Assembly: GCA_020634935.1 (NCBI GenBank)
Contig: JACKAT010000009.1
Span: 62,001-126,000, forward strand
DNA from: Anaerolineales bacterium
GTDB lineage: Bacteria > Chloroflexota > Anaerolineae > 4572-78 > J111
Length of the DNA: 64,000 bases
Direction: 5' to 3'
Both the position numbers and the translations under genes were made by a program. Shown here in pieces: positions 15,841 through 24,277 of the stretch; the stretch's first letter is position 1, and each line of letters begins with the position of its first letter. A model generated the notes under the pieces. That model saw only the letters and a list, made by a program, of their open reading frames with translations. It was not told where the DNA came from and did no database searches.

Positions 15841-17166
15841 CTACGTATCGAGATTGGCCAGCCAGTGCAGGGCCGGCAGGCTGGGCATGAAGCAGTACTC
15901 GCCGCCGCGATTGACCACGAAGGCGGGCAGTCCCTGCATCCGTCGGCGAATGGGCTGCTGCGGGATGGTGAACTGGCCGCTGCCGTCGTTCGCGCCGATC
16001 AGAGGGTCTTTCTCGGCGGGTGCGCCGAAGAATTTACCATCGTTGACCCATTGGGCCTGGACAAACTCGAACTGCCGGGCGATGTGCGCGCCAAGGAAGG
16101 CGAACATAATCCCGCGGTCGGCGCCATCGTCTTCTAAGACGCCCTGAGGCAGCGGTGGGCCGTAGCTGGTGCCGCGTCGAAGCATACGGTGCAGGCGTAC
16201 CTCGCCGACGATGGCCGAGTCACGTGGATGCATCCGCCGGACGTGCGAGCCGAGGGGACACTTGAGGCCGCGTGCGTCGTCGCCGTAAAGGAAGGCGTTG
16301 TTACGGTGCGGAGCGGCCCCCAGTTCAGGATCATCTTGCTCCGGGGCCAGGGCCATCGGCGCACCGCTGGGCCAGCGCCCCACGATCTTGGCGGCGATCC
16401 GTTCCTCGTCGGCCGGGCTGGTGGCGCGCTCGCGCATGTACTGCCGGAAGGCGGCGACTCGCGTGTGCAGCTTGCGGAAGACCATATAGGTGCCGTTGCG
16501 GCCCAACACGTCAGGCTGCGGCCCCGGCAGCACATCGCCGGTTTCATCCTGATAGCCCAGAATGAATTCACCCGCCTTGAGCGGCGCTTCGTGAGGGTTG
16601 GTGGCGGGCAGGCCGCTGCCTTCGATGGCCGGTTGGCCGATGCCGTCTTTGAAGCCGAACGGGTCCCGCTCGGTCGGCAAGGTGGCGACATCCTGCCGCC
16701 AAATCAGGCTAACGCCGGGCAGGTCGCTAAAGGTGTCATGGGCGCGGGCCACAATCGCCTCGAATTGGGCGGCGTCAGGCGCAATCGCGGCCAGAACAAT
16801 GTGGACGTCGGGCGAACCCAGCGGCTGCTCCCACTGGTCGGGGGCGTTTTCACCGGTGTCGCCGATGTCGGCGGCCCGGCCGGCCATGCCCTGTTGGAAT
16901 TCGGGCGGAAAGCTGTCGAGCGACTCCTGCGGCACGCCGAGGGCTTTGAGACCCTGAAAGCTGAGCGAAGTAGCCAGCCAGGCTGGCCGGTCGGGGTCGG
17001 CGGCGGAGGCGAGGGCCGGGATGAGCCGGCGCAGAAACTCGCGGCCGGCCGGCCGGTCGTCGATGCGCAGCAGGAAGTAAGCGCCGCGGTAGGTTTTGGG
17101 CCGGGGTCGTAAAGCGCCGGCCTGAATGTGGTTTAGCTCGGGGGTGGTGTTTGTTTCTGTCGGCAT
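15841..17166 (-). CDS. Dyp-type (dye-decolourising) heme peroxidase
   Basis: 441 residues with GAAAGGA upstream of the ATG. The family signature GxxDG is present as GFKDGIGQPAIEGSG near residue 170, giving the distal catalytic Asp. The proximal heme-ligand His is in CPLGSHVRRMHPRDS near residue 308. IMFAFLGAHIARQFEFVQAQW and the C-terminal FVVNRGGEYCFMPSLPAL also match. No Tat or Sec signal, so intracellular. Dyp enzymes use H2O2 to oxidise bulky substrates and may be loaded into encapsulins, but no encapsulin gene is present here. It is the second gene of the minus-strand redox operon. Confidence 0.92.
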   Translation of the reverse strand: MPTETNTTPELNHIQAGALRPRPKTYRGAYFLLRIDDRPAGREFLRRLIPALASAADPDRPAWLATSLSFQGLKALGVPQESLDSFPPEFQQGMAGRAADIGDTGENAPDQWEQPLGSPDVHIVLAAIAPDAAQFEAIVARAHDTFSDLPGVSLIWRQDVATLPTERDPFGFKDGIGQPAIEGSGLPATNPHEAPLKAGEFILGYQDETGDVLPGPQPDVLGRNGTYMVFRKLHTRVAAFRQYMRERATSPADEERIAAKIVGRWPSGAPMALAPEQDDPELGAAPHRNNAFLYGDDARGLKCPLGSHVRRMHPRDSAIVGEVRLHRMLRRGTSYGPPLPQGVLEDDGADRGIMFAFLGAHIARQFEFVQAQWVNDGKFFGAPAEKDPLIGANDGSGQFTIPQQPIRRRMQGLPAFVVNRGGEYCFMPSLPALHWLANLDT

Positions 17167-17196
17167 GGGTGCATTCCTTTCTTAATGGCGCTACGA

Positions 17197-17227
17197 GACC
17201 CTAAAGGTTTCAAAAACCTTTAGGGTC
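17197..17227. repeat. Perfect 14-bp hairpin between operon genes
   Basis: GACCCTAAAGGTTT and AAACCTTTAGGGTC with a CAA loop, in the 76-bp gap between the unknown gene and the Dyp peroxidase. A similar CTATAAGG-type hairpin is at 21667-21700. It may stabilise or attenuate the mRNA, or simply be a dispersed palindrome. Confidence 0.6.
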
Positions 17228-17242
17228 TGGCGGTAGATATAG

Positions 17243-17878
17243 TTAGTCGGCCGCTTCTTCGAGCAACGGCTGCAAGGCCGGGTGCGAGAGCGCCTCGGCG
17301 GCAGCGGGGTTGTCGAGGACCTGCTCGAAGGCTGCTTCGACCCGCTGGGCCTTGCGAATCTGCGGGACCGTCTGATCGGCGAGCATATTCCAGTAGCCGG
17401 CTGCGGGGGCCTGGACCGACTGCAGGATGCGTTTGAGGTCGCTGGTGTTCGCGGACAGGAACTGATCGATTTCGCCACTGTTCTCTGTGCTGAGGCTGGG
17501 GCCACCGACCATGAGCGAGTCCTTCATCGATTTGATGATGGTGCTGCCCTCGACGGTGTACTGCATCCAGTCAACAAACGCTCGGAAGCCCATAACCATG
17601 ACGGCGTCATCAATATAGGGATCCCATTCGGTCTCGAAGGTCGTGGCCCACAGGAGGCGCTGATCGTTGTCGAAGAGCACGTGCCGCGAGTCGCGTAGAC
17701 CGCTTCTTTGGACGACCTTCGGGTCGGCCTGAAGGGCCACCGCGGCGAACCGCTCACACGCTTGGCGAAGCTCATCCGCCTGGCCCGGATTGACGGTGAA
17801 GAACGTGGCCATCTCGGAGATGACCCGGTCGGTCGAGCCCTTACCTGATTTTTGGGTTAAAGTTACGGTAGGTTGCAT
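17243..17878 (-). CDS. Uncharacterised protein, first gene of the Dyp/DUF4331 operon
   Basis: 211 residues from the ATG at 17878 (AAGGGAG upstream); an alternative start 24 bases further up lacks a good site. I do not recognise a named family. The N-terminal half reads like a dimeric alpha/beta-barrel: RVISEMATFFTVNPGQADEL, SGLRDSRHVLFDNDQRLLWA, then TTFETEWDPYIDDAV. This is the fold shared by ABM proteins and Dyp peroxidases. The C-terminal half is helical (AAFEQVLDNPAAAEALSHPA). Its position next to the peroxidase suggests a partner or heme-related role, but this is inference. Confidence 0.75.
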   Translation of the reverse strand: MQPTVTLTQKSGKGSTDRVISEMATFFTVNPGQADELRQACERFAAVALQADPKVVQRSGLRDSRHVLFDNDQRLLWATTFETEWDPYIDDAVMVMGFRAFVDWMQYTVEGSTIIKSMKDSLMVGGPSLSTENSGEIDQFLSANTSDLKRILQSVQAPAAGYWNMLADQTVPQIRKAQRVEAAFEQVLDNPAAAEALSHPALQPLLEEAAD

Positions 17879-17948
17879 TGTATAGTCTCCCTTTTGATTC
17901 ATTGATTTTGAATTTGATTGGCTAAGGTTTATTGAACTTATTGAGGTC

Positions 17949-17996
17949 AGTATATCCGACGGGCGGTGGTAGTGTCATACCCCATAGCGGGGTATA
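17949..17996 (-). promoter_or_regulatory. Promoter and LuxR-type operator candidate for the redox operon
   Basis: ATACCCCATAGCGGGGTAT (17978-17996) is a palindrome with 7-bp arms. Reading the minus strand, a -10-like TATACT (17949-17954) follows 23 bases after it. No good -35 box is present, and the palindrome centre would lie near -45 from the likely start. That is a class II activator geometry, and the TACCCC/GGGGTA half-sites resemble those bound by GerE/NarL-type HTH proteins. The adjacent upstream gene encodes such a protein. Confidence 0.45.
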
Positions 17997-18025
17997 GTTG
18001 GTGGTATTGGGACGAGAAAATAACA

Positions 18026-18053
18026 AGCCCACCGGGGATTAGGTGGGCTTTTG
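18026..18053. terminator. Bidirectional-looking intrinsic terminator after the LuxR gene
   Basis: AAGCCCACC and GGTGGGCTT arms with an 8-nt loop; T-rich on the plus side and AACAAG/TTGTT on the minus side. It lies 44 bases past the stop of the minus-strand LuxR gene and separates it from the redox operon promoter. Confidence 0.65.
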
Positions 18054-18096
18054 GAAGCGGTTCGTCAGGTTAACGGCAGCGGCTGCACTTGTGAGG

Positions 18097-20850
18097 TCAG
18101 GCCAGCAAGCCCAAGGCTCTGGCTTTGGTGACGGCCTGCCGCCGGCTGTTAACGCCCAGCTTGCCGTAGATGTTGCGGGTATGGACCTTGACCGTCTGGG
18201 CCGAGATGAAGATTTGTTGGGCGATTTCACCGTTGGTTAAACCTTGGGCCATCAGCGCCAGGATTTCCAGTTCGCGGTTGCTCAAAGGCTCAACGAGATT
18301 GACGATTTCTGATTGACGATTGACGATGGAGGGCGCGTCATCGCCTAAATCGTCAATCGTCAATCCAAAATCAGGAAAGGCCGCCAGGAGGGTATCGAGA
18401 TAGGCCCGGTTGACGGCTGAGGGCCGCTGGCTGAGGATTCGCAGCAGTTGGGCCATCGGGAGGCCTTCATCGACAAAGGTGCGGATGTAACTTTCTGGCT
18501 CGGCCAGGTTGAGGGCCTGAATTAGCGTCGTCAGGGCTGGGTTGGGTTGATAATAAGCCTGATAGGCCAGGGCTTTCAGGACCAACATCTCGATGACTTC
18601 GCCCTGCCGGCCGGCGGCCTCCGCCGGGGGCAGCCGCCGCTCCAGCAGGCTAAGCGCTTGGTCGGGTCGATGCCGGGCAATGAAAACCCGGCAAAGGGCC
18701 AGATAGGTCACTTGGCCCTCATAGGGCAGTTCGCCGTGCGGGTCAAGGCGCTGGCCGTCGGCCCAGTCAATCGCGGCGGTGAGACTTTGGCCGGCGACCT
18801 CGGCTGAAGCATCGGACGAAGCCGCGGCCTGGGCCAGCCACAATCGAACCTGGGCGGCGTTGACTTCGCGCTGGGGCTGTTCGCCACCCATCCGCTGGGC
18901 CAACACTTTCGCCTGCTCGATCATCGTAACCGCCTTTTCCGCTTCGCCCAGCGCCCCATCAATCCGCGCCAGCGTCAAGTAAGCCAAACGGGCAAATATC
19001 TCCCGCCCCGTCTGTCCGGCCAGTTCCAGGGCCTGGTGGGCATACTGCTGCGCCTGGTCTAATTGGTGCCACTCATAATGGAGACTCGCCAGGCGGGCCA
19101 GCGCCCTAATTTTGATGACATCGGCCGGGCGCTCGCCGATCAGACGCAGCAGCTCCTGATCGAGTTGGGCCGCGCGGCGTAGTTGGCCCCGCGCCCGTTG
19201 TAATTCACCCTGGGCGGCTCGGGCAAACAGCAAGGTGCGTTGGTTATCGGCGGCCTGGGCCAAGGCCATCGTTTCAGCCCAAACCCGCTCGGCCTCGGCT
19301 AGCTCGCCTCTCAGGAAATGACCCCGGGCCAGTACCTCCAGCACCCGATGGTGGACAAACCGATTGCCGTCGTCGAAGTACGCCAGCGCCTGCCGGGCAT
19401 TTTCAAAGGTGTATTGGGCATCGTCGCGCAGAAAGCCGACGGTGGCGCGGTTGACGTAGACGCCGGTCAGCGGGGACAGATTGCCGCTGGTTCGGGCCAA
19501 GCGCTCGGCGGTGTCCAGGAGCTTTTCGACCCGGTTGAACTCGCCGCTCGTGATCAGCCAGGTGGAATACCAGATACACAAGTCGGGCGATTGGTTGACC
19601 TCCTCTTCGGGCAGCGTCTTTAACCAGGTCAGGATATAGCGGGAACTGGTCCACAGCGACGTGGCGAGCTGTTCAGTTAACTTGACCGCCCCGGCCCAAT
19701 CGCGACCGGCCAGAGCGTAGTTGATGGCTTCTTCAACTGCGTTATGCTGCTCGTGCCACACCCGAGCGCGCCGGTACAGCGCATTTACGCCCGCCTGACC
19801 AATGTCACGAGTTAACCGGTCGCGTAGGAAATCGGCAAAGAGGTGATGATAGCGGTACCAGTGCCGCCGGTCATCGAGCGGGACCAGGAAGAGGTTGGCG
19901 CGTTTAAGATATTCGAGGATGGTGGATGAAGTCTTGCCTTTCATTATTTCGCTGTCGGTCTGACCCAGAACGGCATCGCACAAAGGCGCACACAAGCGGC
20001 TCAAGATCGAGGTGTGCAGCAGGAAATGTTGAATTTCGGGCGGCTGTTGGTGGAGAACGTCCTCGGCCAGGTAGTCGAAGACATAGTGATGGCTGCCGGT
20101 GAAGTCGCGGATGAAGCGCGACACGCCGGCGGCGTCCAACCCTTGCAGCGAGAGCGCCGCCAATTGCAACCCGGCTCCCCAGCCTTCGGTGCGGGCTTCC
20201 AACTCCTTGATCTGCTCAGCCGGGAGCGGCAATTCTTTCGTTTGGTGAAAAAACGTGGTGGCTTCGGCCAGGGTAAAGCGTAGATCGGCGACGCGCAGTT
20301 CGGTGAGTTGAGCGCGCGCCCGCAGCCGGGCCAGGGGTAAGGGTGGGTCGGCGCGGCTGGTCATAATGAGGTGCAGATTGGGCGGTAAGTTATTCAACAA
20401 AAAGGCCACGGCCGAGTGGATGGCCGGCAGTTGGATCACGTGATAATCGTCCAAAATCAGCGCCAATTCAGCCGGGGTCTGACTAAGCTCATTAACCAGG
20501 GTGATAATTAGCGGTTCGACGGCAGGCGGCTGGGGCGATTGGAGCGCCTCCAGGTAGCTCTGCCCTAAATCGGCCTTGAACTGCTGTAAGGCGGCGATGA
20601 AGTAGGTCAAAAATCGGGCCAGGTCGTTATCGGCCTCGTCCAGCGAGAGCCAACAGACGGTGCGTTGACTTTGGGGAATCCATTCAGTTAAAAGGGTGGT
20701 TTTGCCAAAGCCGGCCGGGGCGGAGACGAGGGTCAGCCGGGTACTCATCGCCCGGTTCAAGCGCGCCACGAGATGAGGCCGCGGCACAAGGCGCTGCCCG
20801 GTTTGCGGATGGGGAATGTATAACTTCGTCGTTAACAGTGGGCTGGACAC
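18097..20850 (-). CDS. MalT-like LuxR-family (LAL) transcriptional activator
   Basis: 917 residues. N-terminal STAND ATPase of MalT type: TTKLYIPHPQTGQRLVPRPHL, P-loop SAPAGFGKTTLLTEW (about residues 43-57), LALILDDYHVI as Walker B, then LHLIMTSRADPPLPLARLRA. A central helical TPR-like sensor domain spans about residues 380-830. The C-terminal GerE HTH is LSNRELEILALMAQGLTNGE, then FISAQTVKVHTRNIYGKLGV. The linker before the HTH contains an in-frame palindromic DNA insert (18311-18365). It lies directly upstream of, and in the same direction as, the Dyp/DUF4331 operon, so that operon is the first candidate target. Confidence 0.93.
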   Translation of the reverse strand: MSSPLLTTKLYIPHPQTGQRLVPRPHLVARLNRAMSTRLTLVSAPAGFGKTTLLTEWIPQSQRTVCWLSLDEADNDLARFLTYFIAALQQFKADLGQSYLEALQSPQPPAVEPLIITLVNELSQTPAELALILDDYHVIQLPAIHSAVAFLLNNLPPNLHLIMTSRADPPLPLARLRARAQLTELRVADLRFTLAEATTFFHQTKELPLPAEQIKELEARTEGWGAGLQLAALSLQGLDAAGVSRFIRDFTGSHHYVFDYLAEDVLHQQPPEIQHFLLHTSILSRLCAPLCDAVLGQTDSEIMKGKTSSTILEYLKRANLFLVPLDDRRHWYRYHHLFADFLRDRLTRDIGQAGVNALYRRARVWHEQHNAVEEAINYALAGRDWAGAVKLTEQLATSLWTSSRYILTWLKTLPEEEVNQSPDLCIWYSTWLITSGEFNRVEKLLDTAERLARTSGNLSPLTGVYVNRATVGFLRDDAQYTFENARQALAYFDDGNRFVHHRVLEVLARGHFLRGELAEAERVWAETMALAQAADNQRTLLFARAAQGELQRARGQLRRAAQLDQELLRLIGERPADVIKIRALARLASLHYEWHQLDQAQQYAHQALELAGQTGREIFARLAYLTLARIDGALGEAEKAVTMIEQAKVLAQRMGGEQPQREVNAAQVRLWLAQAAASSDASAEVAGQSLTAAIDWADGQRLDPHGELPYEGQVTYLALCRVFIARHRPDQALSLLERRLPPAEAAGRQGEVIEMLVLKALAYQAYYQPNPALTTLIQALNLAEPESYIRTFVDEGLPMAQLLRILSQRPSAVNRAYLDTLLAAFPDFGLTIDDLGDDAPSIVNRQSEIVNLVEPLSNRELEILALMAQGLTNGEIAQQIFISAQTVKVHTRNIYGKLGVNSRRQAVTKARALGLLA
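18311..18365. repeat. Palindromic repeat inside the LuxR coding sequence
   Basis: GATTGACGATTGACGAT and its exact reverse complement flank a 21-bp centre. It is translated in frame as the interdomain linker IDDLGDDAPSIVNRQSEIVN. Such GATTGACGATT repeats are typically intergenic, so this looks like capture of a mobile palindrome by a gene. Confidence 0.7.
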
Positions 20851-21045
20851 GGTCTATCCTGCGCATCCTAAAGTTGGTTCGAATGGTATCAGGGAGTAGG
20901 GAATAAGGAGTAAGGTCAAAACTGATCGGCAGGGCGTAATTTGAGTTATTTTACCAAGCTGATCGGCGCGGGTCAATATGTCGTGGTTCTCGCGTTTGGT
21001 CGCCGGATTATCCCCTTGTTGGCCGTCGCTGCGCTGTAGTTCAAA

Positions 21046-21128
21046 AGGTGACAGTCACTTGAACACGCTAAATCGATCAGATTGAGCTACTGAGATGCTG
21101 ATTTATCGACAATAAGTGACTGTCACCT
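21046..21128. repeat. Palindromic element, family P copy 2 (subtype A)
   Basis: 83 bp with the 15-bp P arms AGGTGACAGTCACTT and AAGTGACTGTCACCT. The inner sequence (AACACGCTAAATCGATC ... GATGCTGATTTATCGACAA) closely matches the copy at 50560-50642, defining subtype A. It lies in the otherwise empty 20851-21905 gap. Confidence 0.85.
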
Positions 21129-21200
21129 GAAGTCCCGTTCTGTTAAAACAGAGAACGTAGCTGGGCGCGCCACGGTCGTTTTCGCCGCCGGATTCGACGC

Positions 21201-21682
21201 GTTTCCAACGAAAAACGCCATGTTTCCAACGTAAGCCACGCCTTTTCCAATATTTGCTTCATTTTTCCAACGTAGGCCGCGTCTTTTTCAATATTTGCTT
21301 CATTTTTCCAACGTAGGCCACGCCTTTTTCAATATTTACTTCATTTTTCCAACGTAGGCCGCGTCTTTTTCAACATTTGCTTCATTTTTCCAACGTAGAC
21401 AACGCGTTTTTAGCTAAAAAGGCCTGGTCTACGAGGGATTCATCGACCTCGCCGCGGCGAGGCACCCCTTTTTCGCGGATGGATCGCCCTTGGCGGGGCG
21501 AGGCGCCTTTATTTGCCGGATGAAGCGGCCTCGGCGGCGCGAGACACCTTTATTGGCCGGATGCAGCGTCTTTGGCGGCGCAAGACACCTCTATTGCTCG
21601 GATTGGACGCTCTCAGCCGCGTGAGGGGGCTGTATTGGCCGGATTCACTGCCCTAGGCAGCGCGTGAAACCTATAAGGTTTC
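21201..21682. repeat. Composite tandem array, 41-bp period, copy 2
   Basis: CCAACG occurs at 21205 and 21226 (21-bp partial unit), then at 21267, 21308, 21349 and 21390 in exact 41-bp steps. GG(A)T-headed B-type units follow at 21436, 21477, 21518, 21559, 21600 and 21641, also 41 bp apart. The partial first unit, the unit order and the GTTTTTAGCTAAAAA boundary are the same as in the array at 9105-9545, so the two are block duplicates. Four A units alternate strictly between CACGCC and GCGTC forms, an 82-bp higher-order repeat. Confidence 0.9.
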
Positions 21683-21700
21683 TAAAAACCTTATAGGTTT
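21667..21700. repeat. Perfect 15-bp hairpin at the end of array 2
   Basis: AAACCTATAAGGTTT and AAACCTTATAGGTTT with a 4-nt loop. It is similar in kind to the 17197-17227 hairpin. From here to 21905 nothing else was recognised. Confidence 0.7.
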
Positions 21701-21905
21701 TGACTCTGAGACCGGGCCGGGCGGTGAATTTTACTTTGGGACGGACGGGGTTGCTTGTTTGGTTTGTATTGTCAATGTTTATAATTTATGGATAATTGTT
21801 GTAGACGGGTTGGAAGAATTGGGATTGGAACCTAATCAATTCGGTGGGGTAATGAGTCTAAAGAATTGAAATATCGATTTTGCCCGTCTTAACTACCGGG
21901 TTGCC

Positions 21906-23996
21906 CTAAGGCGTAATGGTGCCGGTTGCTGTCATCGTCGCCGTCGCGGTCAGGGTGGCGGTGGGCGTCTCGGTTGAAGTGCCGGTGGGGGTGTGGGTCA
22001 AAGTGAGAGTAGGGGTGGTGGTCGAAATCTCTGTAGGCGTTGAAGTTGCGGTGCCTGTTGAGGTCGGTGTCGATGACGGCGTCAGGATGCCGGTGGGTGT
22101 GGCCGTGGCCGGGATGAGCTCCCAACTAAAGTGAACTTGAGCGTTGCCGGTGCGTTCATAATATTCAACCACCAACTGCCGGGAGCCGTTGAGACTGAGA
22201 TCGATGGTTCGCGTGCGCAAGCTGGCGGCGTCTGACCACTCATTCAAGACCAACCCCCCGTCAACGTAGAAGCGCAGCCCGTCGTCAAAATCGGCGGTGA
22301 AGCGATAGAGACCCGGCGAGAAGTTAATCGTCCGGCTCCAGCGCGCCGAGAAGTTATCGGCGGGCAGCGCCGAGTCGGGCGAGCTAAAACCCCAGTTGAA
22401 ATTGATGACGGGATCGTTACGGGTTAAGGCCACCTGACCGGCCAAATCGGCGTTCGGCCAGTACTCGCCCTTCCAGTCGGGAAACGAGGGTACGGTCGTG
22501 GCCGTAGGAGTGGTGACCGCGCTCCGGCTCCAGCGAAATTCGATGACCGCGTCGCCGGTGCGATCATAATATTCCACCCGGACTTCGTGTGAGCCGCCGC
22601 TGAGGGCGTAATCGCGGGACACCTCGCGGCGGGTGCCGTCGCGCCACTCGTCGATGATCAGCCGGTCGTCGATCCACAGGCGCGCGCCATCATCCACCAC
22701 CAAGGTAAAACGGTAGCTGTCCGGCGCAAAATCGATGAGCCGGTCCCAGCGCACCGAGAAGTTATTGTTCGGCAGGCCGGGCGCGGGCGCGCCGGTGCTC
22801 CAGTCGAAGTTAATGCTGGGGTCGTCGCGGATTAGCAGCGGCTCGCCAAAGAGGTTGACGTTGGGCCAGTAAGCGCCGCGCCAGCTAAAGTAGGGCGGGC
22901 CGGGGTTGGGCGGCGGCACTCCCCCCACTTTTTCCAGCCAGAAGCGAACCGAACCGCCGGGGGTGAAGTTGGCATACTCGATGCGAACTTCGTAGCGGCC
23001 GCTGAAGCGGATGAAATAGTCGGCGCTGATCTGGCGCGGCGGCGTCACAAACCACTCATCGATGATTAAATCATCATTTACCCACAGCCGTACTCCATCA
23101 TCGGCTCGAATATTGAAAATATACTGCCCGGCTTCCAAGTCGTAAGTGCGCAGCCAGCGGGCCGAAAAGCCGGAGGCCGGCAGGTCGGGTGAGGGGCCGG
23201 TGCTGCCCCAGGTGAAATCGATGCCGGGTTCGTTGCGAACCACCACCGGTGAGCCGGTCAGGTTGGTGTTGTTGTAATATTCGGCCTGCCAATCGCCGAT
23301 GGATGGAATGACAATAGTTGTCGGAGTAGCGATGATGATTACATTATTATCATTATTATCATTGTTCGAGGGAGAAGGAACCGGTGTGGGCGAAAGGGGG
23401 GGCGTCGGCTGGCCGGCTTCGATCACACTGAACTCGGCCGCGGTTCTGGTGGCGGTGGTGGTCGAGGCGGCGGTGACGCGAACGGTGGCCAGGTTGGCCC
23501 AGCCGGTATTGGCCGGCAGCAAAAACGAGGCGATGAAGGTGCCGTTGCCGGCTACCGGGACGTTGGTGACGAGCGTGACCAGACCCTGCGTGCCGGTCGG
23601 ATCATCGACCTGGGCGCTGACCGTATCGCCGGGCGTCCACCCCTGGCCGGTGATGGTAATCAACGTGCCGGAACTCCCCTGTACCGGCAGCAGCGCGATC
23701 GAGGCTGAGCCGGAGGCCGGCGGGGTAACGATGGGGCTGACCTGACCGGTGGGGGTAGCAAAACCAACATTGCGGGTCGGCGTTGGCAGGGTGGAGACGG
23801 CGGGGCCTATTCCCAACAGGAAATAGCCCAGCACACAAATCAATAAGCCCAAGATAGCGACCACGACCAGTAATATGGCAGCCAAAATGGGCTGGGCCAG
23901 CAACCGGTCGAGCCAGCTTTTAGTAGGGGGGCGGGTTGGTTTTGTTTGTTGCATCGTAGCGCCTCGCTCTCCGACCCGATTGATCGGTTTTAACAT
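21906..23996 (-). CDS. Membrane-anchored protein with three PA14 domains
   Basis: 696 residues from the ATG at 23996 (AGGAGA upstream); the frame is open further up, but that part shows no protein-like pattern. Cytoplasmic residues ~1-35 precede one membrane helix (LAAILLVVVAILGLLICVLG). Next come an IPT/TIG-like beta domain (LITITGQGWTPGDTV) and three PA14 domains, each with a W..EY(W/Y)N..L opening, an ..W.R.(I/Y)(N/D)....Y.F....DDG.RL(W/Y)V core and an EYY.RTG.A end. The tail is about 60 residues of Thr/Ser/Pro repeats. PA14 domains commonly bind glycans, so it may attach to sheath, wall or neighbouring cells. Confidence 0.85.
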   Translation of the reverse strand: MLKPINRVGERGATMQQTKPTRPPTKSWLDRLLAQPILAAILLVVVAILGLLICVLGYFLLGIGPAVSTLPTPTRNVGFATPTGQVSPIVTPPASGSASIALLPVQGSSGTLITITGQGWTPGDTVSAQVDDPTGTQGLVTLVTNVPVAGNGTFIASFLLPANTGWANLATVRVTAASTTTATRTAAEFSVIEAGQPTPPLSPTPVPSPSNNDNNDNNVIIIATPTTIVIPSIGDWQAEYYNNTNLTGSPVVVRNEPGIDFTWGSTGPSPDLPASGFSARWLRTYDLEAGQYIFNIRADDGVRLWVNDDLIIDEWFVTPPRQISADYFIRFSGRYEVRIEYANFTPGGSVRFWLEKVGGVPPPNPGPPYFSWRGAYWPNVNLFGEPLLIRDDPSINFDWSTGAPAPGLPNNNFSVRWDRLIDFAPDSYRFTLVVDDGARLWIDDRLIIDEWRDGTRREVSRDYALSGGSHEVRVEYYDRTGDAVIEFRWSRSAVTTPTATTVPSFPDWKGEYWPNADLAGQVALTRNDPVINFNWGFSSPDSALPADNFSARWSRTINFSPGLYRFTADFDDGLRFYVDGGLVLNEWSDAASLRTRTIDLSLNGSRQLVVEYYERTGNAQVHFSWELIPATATPTGILTPSSTPTSTGTATSTPTEISTTTPTLTLTHTPTGTSTETPTATLTATATMTATGTITP

Positions 23997-24277
23997 GTTA
24001 TGTCTCCTATTATACCAGAAAGCTCCCAGAGTGTAACAGCCAAAGTTTGTTTTAAAGGGGGGAAATAGTCCGGCCTGGTCGCTTCGAGCGAATGGCCCCG
24101 CATCTACCCCAAAAACTTGGCGGCAAATCCTTGGTTTTGGGTAAGTGCGGCAGCAGTTTGCGCCTGGGCCAGTTACCTGGAAATTGGGGCTACCGTTTAT
24201 GGCCCTTCTTGTGCATATCAATCGCTGCGCGTAGAATCCTTAAAAATTTATTGAGCTTACCGAGTTTTGGAGTTAAC

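Noticed and set aside
24092..24277. Longer start for the YihY protein
   Set aside because: The upstream codons are not family-like, and the ATG at 24278 has a ribosome site and begins the conserved region.
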